Shown here one piece after another: positions 13,573 to 16,269 of a stretch of 16,269 nt of DNA. This DNA comes from JANWHZ01 sp964527385 (GTDB lineage: Bacteria; Patescibacteriota; Saccharimonadia; Saccharimonadales; UBA4665): positions 1-16,269 of the forward strand of contig CAZGPZ010000022.1 in the NCBI GenBank assembly GCA_964527385.1, given 5' to 3'. The notes beneath the pieces are model-generated. The model was not told where the DNA came from, did not search any database, and saw nothing but the letters and a program-made list of their open reading frames with translations. The position numbers and the translations under genes were made by a program. Position 1 is the stretch's first letter; the number at the start of each line of letters is the position of its first letter.

Positions 13573-14865
13573 TTACTTGGCTTGCCAGAGCGGCGACACC
13601 TGCATGCGCAATTCTTCGCAAAAATCACGCCCGCAATCGCCGAGCACCCCGAACCCCCACAGATTATCCACGAAAACCGATTTCGCCGCGTGTACGATAC
13701 TGTCCTTGCCGACTGCCCGGATTCGCTCGGGAACTTGAAAATAATTCTCGATTTCCCCATCAAAAAAATACCGGTTGCTGTAACCGCTAGCGATACCGCT
13801 GACCGTTTGCGCGCCGCGCTGGAACCGCCCAAGCGCATACAGTTTGGCCGCCTCTATTTCCGCGCTATCCACGCCACCCTCAATTACCTTCGCAAGCTCG
13901 TCGACGATGATCTTGAAGAGTGCCTTGGCATTCTTGCCCGAGACTTGGGCACCGAGCCACCAGTTGCTGACATCGCGCGTTTGGCTGAGACCAGAGCTCA
14001 TGCCATACACCAGGCCACGCTCGCGCGCCGTTCCCAGTATCCGCGAATATAACGTCTCTGTCAGCATAGTATTCATAAGGTTAAGCGCGTCGGTTTCCGG
14101 GTCGTCCAAGCGCCGGCCAGCGAATGTATCAATGTAAAAATAGAGATTTTCAACGGTGCTATTCGGAACGTATACGGCTTTTTGCAAGGTTTTAGGCACT
14201 TCTTTTGGCAATATAAACCGCCTGCCGCCCGATGGAAGCTCAACGGCTCCAAACAATTTTTCGATAACGGACCGGCGCTTTTGGGTAATATTGCCAGCGA
14301 TGATGAACCGCAGGTTTTTTGCCGTGTGCGTCCTATGGTAGTGAGCGCGTACATCGTCAACGCACACATTCTCCATGAGCCTGAGCCGCTCGGCATCAGT
14401 CTTGACGATCAACCCCAACGCCTGGCGCATTTCCAGGCTCAGGTGGCGGAAATGGTTGTTGGCGCGCGCCACCATCTCTTCTTGTACATTGCCGAATTCC
14501 GCCCTGAACTCTTCCTCCAGGAACAGCGGCTTGGTGATCGCTACAAGCAAAAGCCCAAGTACCCGGTCCCACTCGAAGTCGGCACATTCAGCTTCGTACG
14601 TAATATCGTAGACCCCCGTCGAGGCATTGCTGTACGCGCCATTTTCTTCTAACTTTGCCTGGAAATCCCGCGCCCGCGGTATAAGCTCGTTCGCGCCTAA
14701 AACGACGTGTTCCATAAGATGCGGGACTTCCCATTTCTGTTTGGTCGTGAGATACTCGCCTGCCCGGAAGTTGATATCAAACGTCATGACGCTGGCGCCG
14801 GGTATGTGCACGAGCAAACCCTGGACGCCGTTATGCAGTATGACTTCGCTGACCGTGTGCTTCAC
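13573..14865 (-). CDS. M16 family zinc metallopeptidase
   Basis: A 430-residue pitrilysin/processing-peptidase-type protein. The inverted zinc motif HxxEH is intact (His49, Glu52, His53 in PHLMEHVVLG) and the third ligand is Glu129 or Glu130 in GNVQEEMVARANN, about 76-77 residues on, as in the family. The second half (about 230-430) is the usual related non-catalytic domain, with the conserved ERGLVYGMSSGLS segment. No signal peptide is visible, so it is probably cytoplasmic. Many bacteria carry a catalytic and a non-catalytic M16 gene side by side; only this one is seen here. The start is GTG, 10 nt after the secA stop, with AGCAGG just upstream, implying it is read from the secA transcript. 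Confidence 0.92.
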   Translation of the reverse strand: MKHTVSEVILHNGVQGLLVHIPGASVMTFDINFRAGEYLTTKQKWEVPHLMEHVVLGANELIPRARDFQAKLEENGAYSNASTGVYDITYEAECADFEWDRVLGLLLVAITKPLFLEEEFRAEFGNVQEEMVARANNHFRHLSLEMRQALGLIVKTDAERLRLMENVCVDDVRAHYHRTHTAKNLRFIIAGNITQKRRSVIEKLFGAVELPSGGRRFILPKEVPKTLQKAVYVPNSTVENLYFYIDTFAGRRLDDPETDALNLMNTMLTETLYSRILGTARERGLVYGMSSGLSQTRDVSNWWLGAQVSGKNAKALFKIIVDELAKVIEGGVDSAEIEAAKLYALGRFQRGAQTVSGIASGYSNRYFFDGEIENYFQVPERIRAVGKDSIVHAAKSVFVDNLWGFGVLGDCGRDFCEELRMQVSPLWQAK

Positions 14866-14875
14866 GTGTTGCCTG

Positions 14876-16269
14876 CTACTTCCGCTTCCGGCCGGCTGAT
14901 TTTCGCTTGCGTTCGGTCTTGCGCGCTTTCTTGCGCGCTACCATAGCCTTCTTTTGCTGGGCGTGCTCGTCTTTACGCCGCTTGAAGTCGGCGGCTTCGA
15001 ACTCAGTTTCAGCGGTCGTGATTTGGTCGGCATTTTCGACCGAATGCCGCGCTGCGCGGGTCAATTCGGTTTCGGCGGGGCGCTCCAGTTCGCTTTCGCT
15101 CGCCGGTTGGGCATAGAAGAGAGTGCGCACCACGTCGTGGCGGAGCGTTTCCTGCATGCTGTCAAACAATTCCTGGCCGCGGCGGCGATATTCGACAAGC
15201 GGGTCCTGCTGCCCGACCGACATCCAGTGGATGCCTTCTTTCAGGTGATCCATGTTTTCAAGGTGCTGCATCCAGAGGTTGTCGAGCACTTGCAGGTAGA
15301 TATCGCGTTCTACTTTGCGCATTACTTCCGGTGAAAATGCCAACTCGCGCGCTGCGTACAACTCAGCTGCTTCTGCCTTGAGCACTTTCTCGAACTGCAA
15401 TGTGTCCGTGTCGAACAAGCGGTCAAGCGTCGCTTCGTCAAACGGCAACGATTCACGGACGATTTCGTCGAACCCAACCGTCGTCGTGAGCGGCGATGCT
15501 GCCAGCGCCCGCGCTTCGTCTTCGACCATCAGTTTGATACGTTTGCTGATATTGTCCTGCATGAGCACTTCGCGCCGCATGGCATAAATCGCCTTGCGGT
15601 GGCGGTTCATGACGTCATCGTACTGGACAACTTGCTTGCGCGTGTCGAAATGGAAGCCTTCGACCTTCTTTTGCGCGCCTTCCAGGCTCTTGGAGATCAA
15701 TCGGTTTTCGATCGGCGTGTCTTCGTCGACACGCAGCCGGTCCATGATCGCCGCGACCCGATCACCGCCGAAGATACGCATCAGGTCGTCTTCAGTGCTG
15801 ACAAAAAACTGCGTCGTGCCTGGGTCGCCCTGGCGCCCGGCACGGCCACGCAACTGGTTGTCGATACGGCGCGACTCGTGGCGCTCACTGCCCAGCACGA
15901 ACAAGCCGCCAAGGTCCTTGATGCCTTCGCCGAGAACGATGTCCGTGCCGCGCCCGGCGATGTTCGTCGCTAGTGTCACAGCTCCCTTTTGGCCGGCTTT
16001 GGCGATAATCGCCGCTTCGCGCTCGTTGTTTTTGGCGTTCAGGACGTTGTAAGGGATCTTGGCCTTGCCAAGCATGTCGCCGAGCAATTCATTCTTTTCG
16101 ATGGAAACCGTGCCGATCAGTACTGGCTGGCCTTTTTCGTACAGCATGCGGACCTCGCGTACGATAGCGCGGAATTTGCCGCGCTCGCTACGGTAGATGC
16201 GGTCGGATTTGTCGCGCCGCGTAAGTGGCTTGTTCGTCGGGATTTCTACGGTATCTAATTTATAAATCT
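14876..16269 (-). CDS. secA: Preprotein translocase ATPase SecA, C-terminal part
   Basis: 463 residues are visible; the N-terminal part lies beyond the right edge, and the frame is open to position 16269 (YKLDTVEIPTNKPLTRRD at the start of the visible part). SecA pushes unfolded preproteins through SecYEG. The second helicase domain shows GQPVLIGTVSIEKNELL, TNIAGRGTDI, and ERHESRRIDNQLRGRAGRQGDPG, followed by the helical scaffold/wing region with QYDDVMNRHRKAIYAMRREVL and LDNLWMQHLENMDHLKEGI. The C-terminus is a strongly basic tail (about the last 30 residues, KRRKDEHAQQKK to AGRKRK) and lacks the cysteine/histidine zinc motif found in E. coli SecA. It heads the string secA, M16 peptidase, prfB. 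Confidence 0.97.
   Translation of the reverse strand, partial: IYKLDTVEIPTNKPLTRRDKSDRIYRSERGKFRAIVREVRMLYEKGQPVLIGTVSIEKNELLGDMLGKAKIPYNVLNAKNNEREAAIIAKAGQKGAVTLATNIAGRGTDIVLGEGIKDLGGLFVLGSERHESRRIDNQLRGRAGRQGDPGTTQFFVSTEDDLMRIFGGDRVAAIMDRLRVDEDTPIENRLISKSLEGAQKKVEGFHFDTRKQVVQYDDVMNRHRKAIYAMRREVLMQDNISKRIKLMVEDEARALAASPLTTTVGFDEIVRESLPFDEATLDRLFDTDTLQFEKVLKAEAAELYAARELAFSPEVMRKVERDIYLQVLDNLWMQHLENMDHLKEGIHWMSVGQQDPLVEYRRRGQELFDSMQETLRHDVVRTLFYAQPASESELERPAETELTRAARHSVENADQITTAETEFEAADFKRRKDEHAQQKKAMVARKKARKTERKRKSAGRKRK

Noticed and set aside
12458..13621. UGA recoded to glycine, as in SR1/Gracilibacteria.
   Set aside because: ftsE and both ABC genes end in TGA at the expected family length, and an RF2 with SPF and GGQ is present.
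13546..13621. Upstream ATG at 13621 as the prfB start.
   Set aside because: It lies in the M16 gene and adds 25 residues without resemblance to RF2; the GTG at 13546 has GGAG in front and begins the conserved helix.

Overview
The window most likely comes from a chromosome of a Patescibacteria (CPR) bacterium, with Candidatus Saccharibacteria (TM7) as the best guess. This is an inference from gene content and protein style (a Trm11-like methyltransferase beside L27, FtsE-FtsX followed by a CHAP hydrolase, a SecA with a basic tail), not from a marker gene. UGA is used as a stop (ftsE and both ABC genes end in TGA) and RF2 is encoded, so the recoded UGA=Gly lineages (SR1/Gracilibacteria) are excluded. 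I see no insertion sequence, phage gene, CRISPR array, tRNA or rRNA.

Layout. Positions 1-223 hold the start of a minus-strand membrane protein (flippase-like/LPG-synthase TM family), cut by the window edge. It diverges across a 47-bp gap from a plus-strand pair: a Trm11-like RNA methyltransferase (271-1533) and rpmA (1538-1810), which ends at a hairpin terminator. Everything to the right is on the minus strand, so genes read from high to low coordinates. In transcription order these are: secA 3' part (cut by the window end), an M16 zinc peptidase, prfB (RF2), a small proline-rich protein, an ABC ATPase and ABC-2 permease, an unknown 258-aa protein, ftsE, ftsX, a coiled-coil CHAP hydrolase, an S41 C-terminal processing protease, pyrG, a stand-alone CheY-like receiver, and an unknown 464-aa acidic protein.

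Functional grouping. FtsE-FtsX, the PcsB-like CHAP hydrolase and the CtpA-like protease form a recognisable cell-wall-cleavage module: the ATPase/permease pair would gate a secreted peptidoglycan hydrolase, with a periplasmic or extracytoplasmic protease next to it. SecA, M16 peptidase and RF2 form a tight gene string. The DrrAB-like ABC pair is a separate exporter.

The most unusual pattern I see is in the promoters. At six transcription-unit starts (ATGs at 223-, 271+, 3777-, 9769-, 10591- and 12078-) a TANNNT -10 hexamer lies exactly 7 nt before the ATG. This predicts leaderless mRNAs. Genes that sit inside strings or have a leader (rpmA, pyrG, prfB, M16) instead carry Shine-Dalgarno-like sequences. 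Two conserved-looking but unrecognised proteins (464 aa and 258 aa) and one small proline-rich protein are the main candidates for undescribed biology. I found no clear evidence of a novel multi-gene system.
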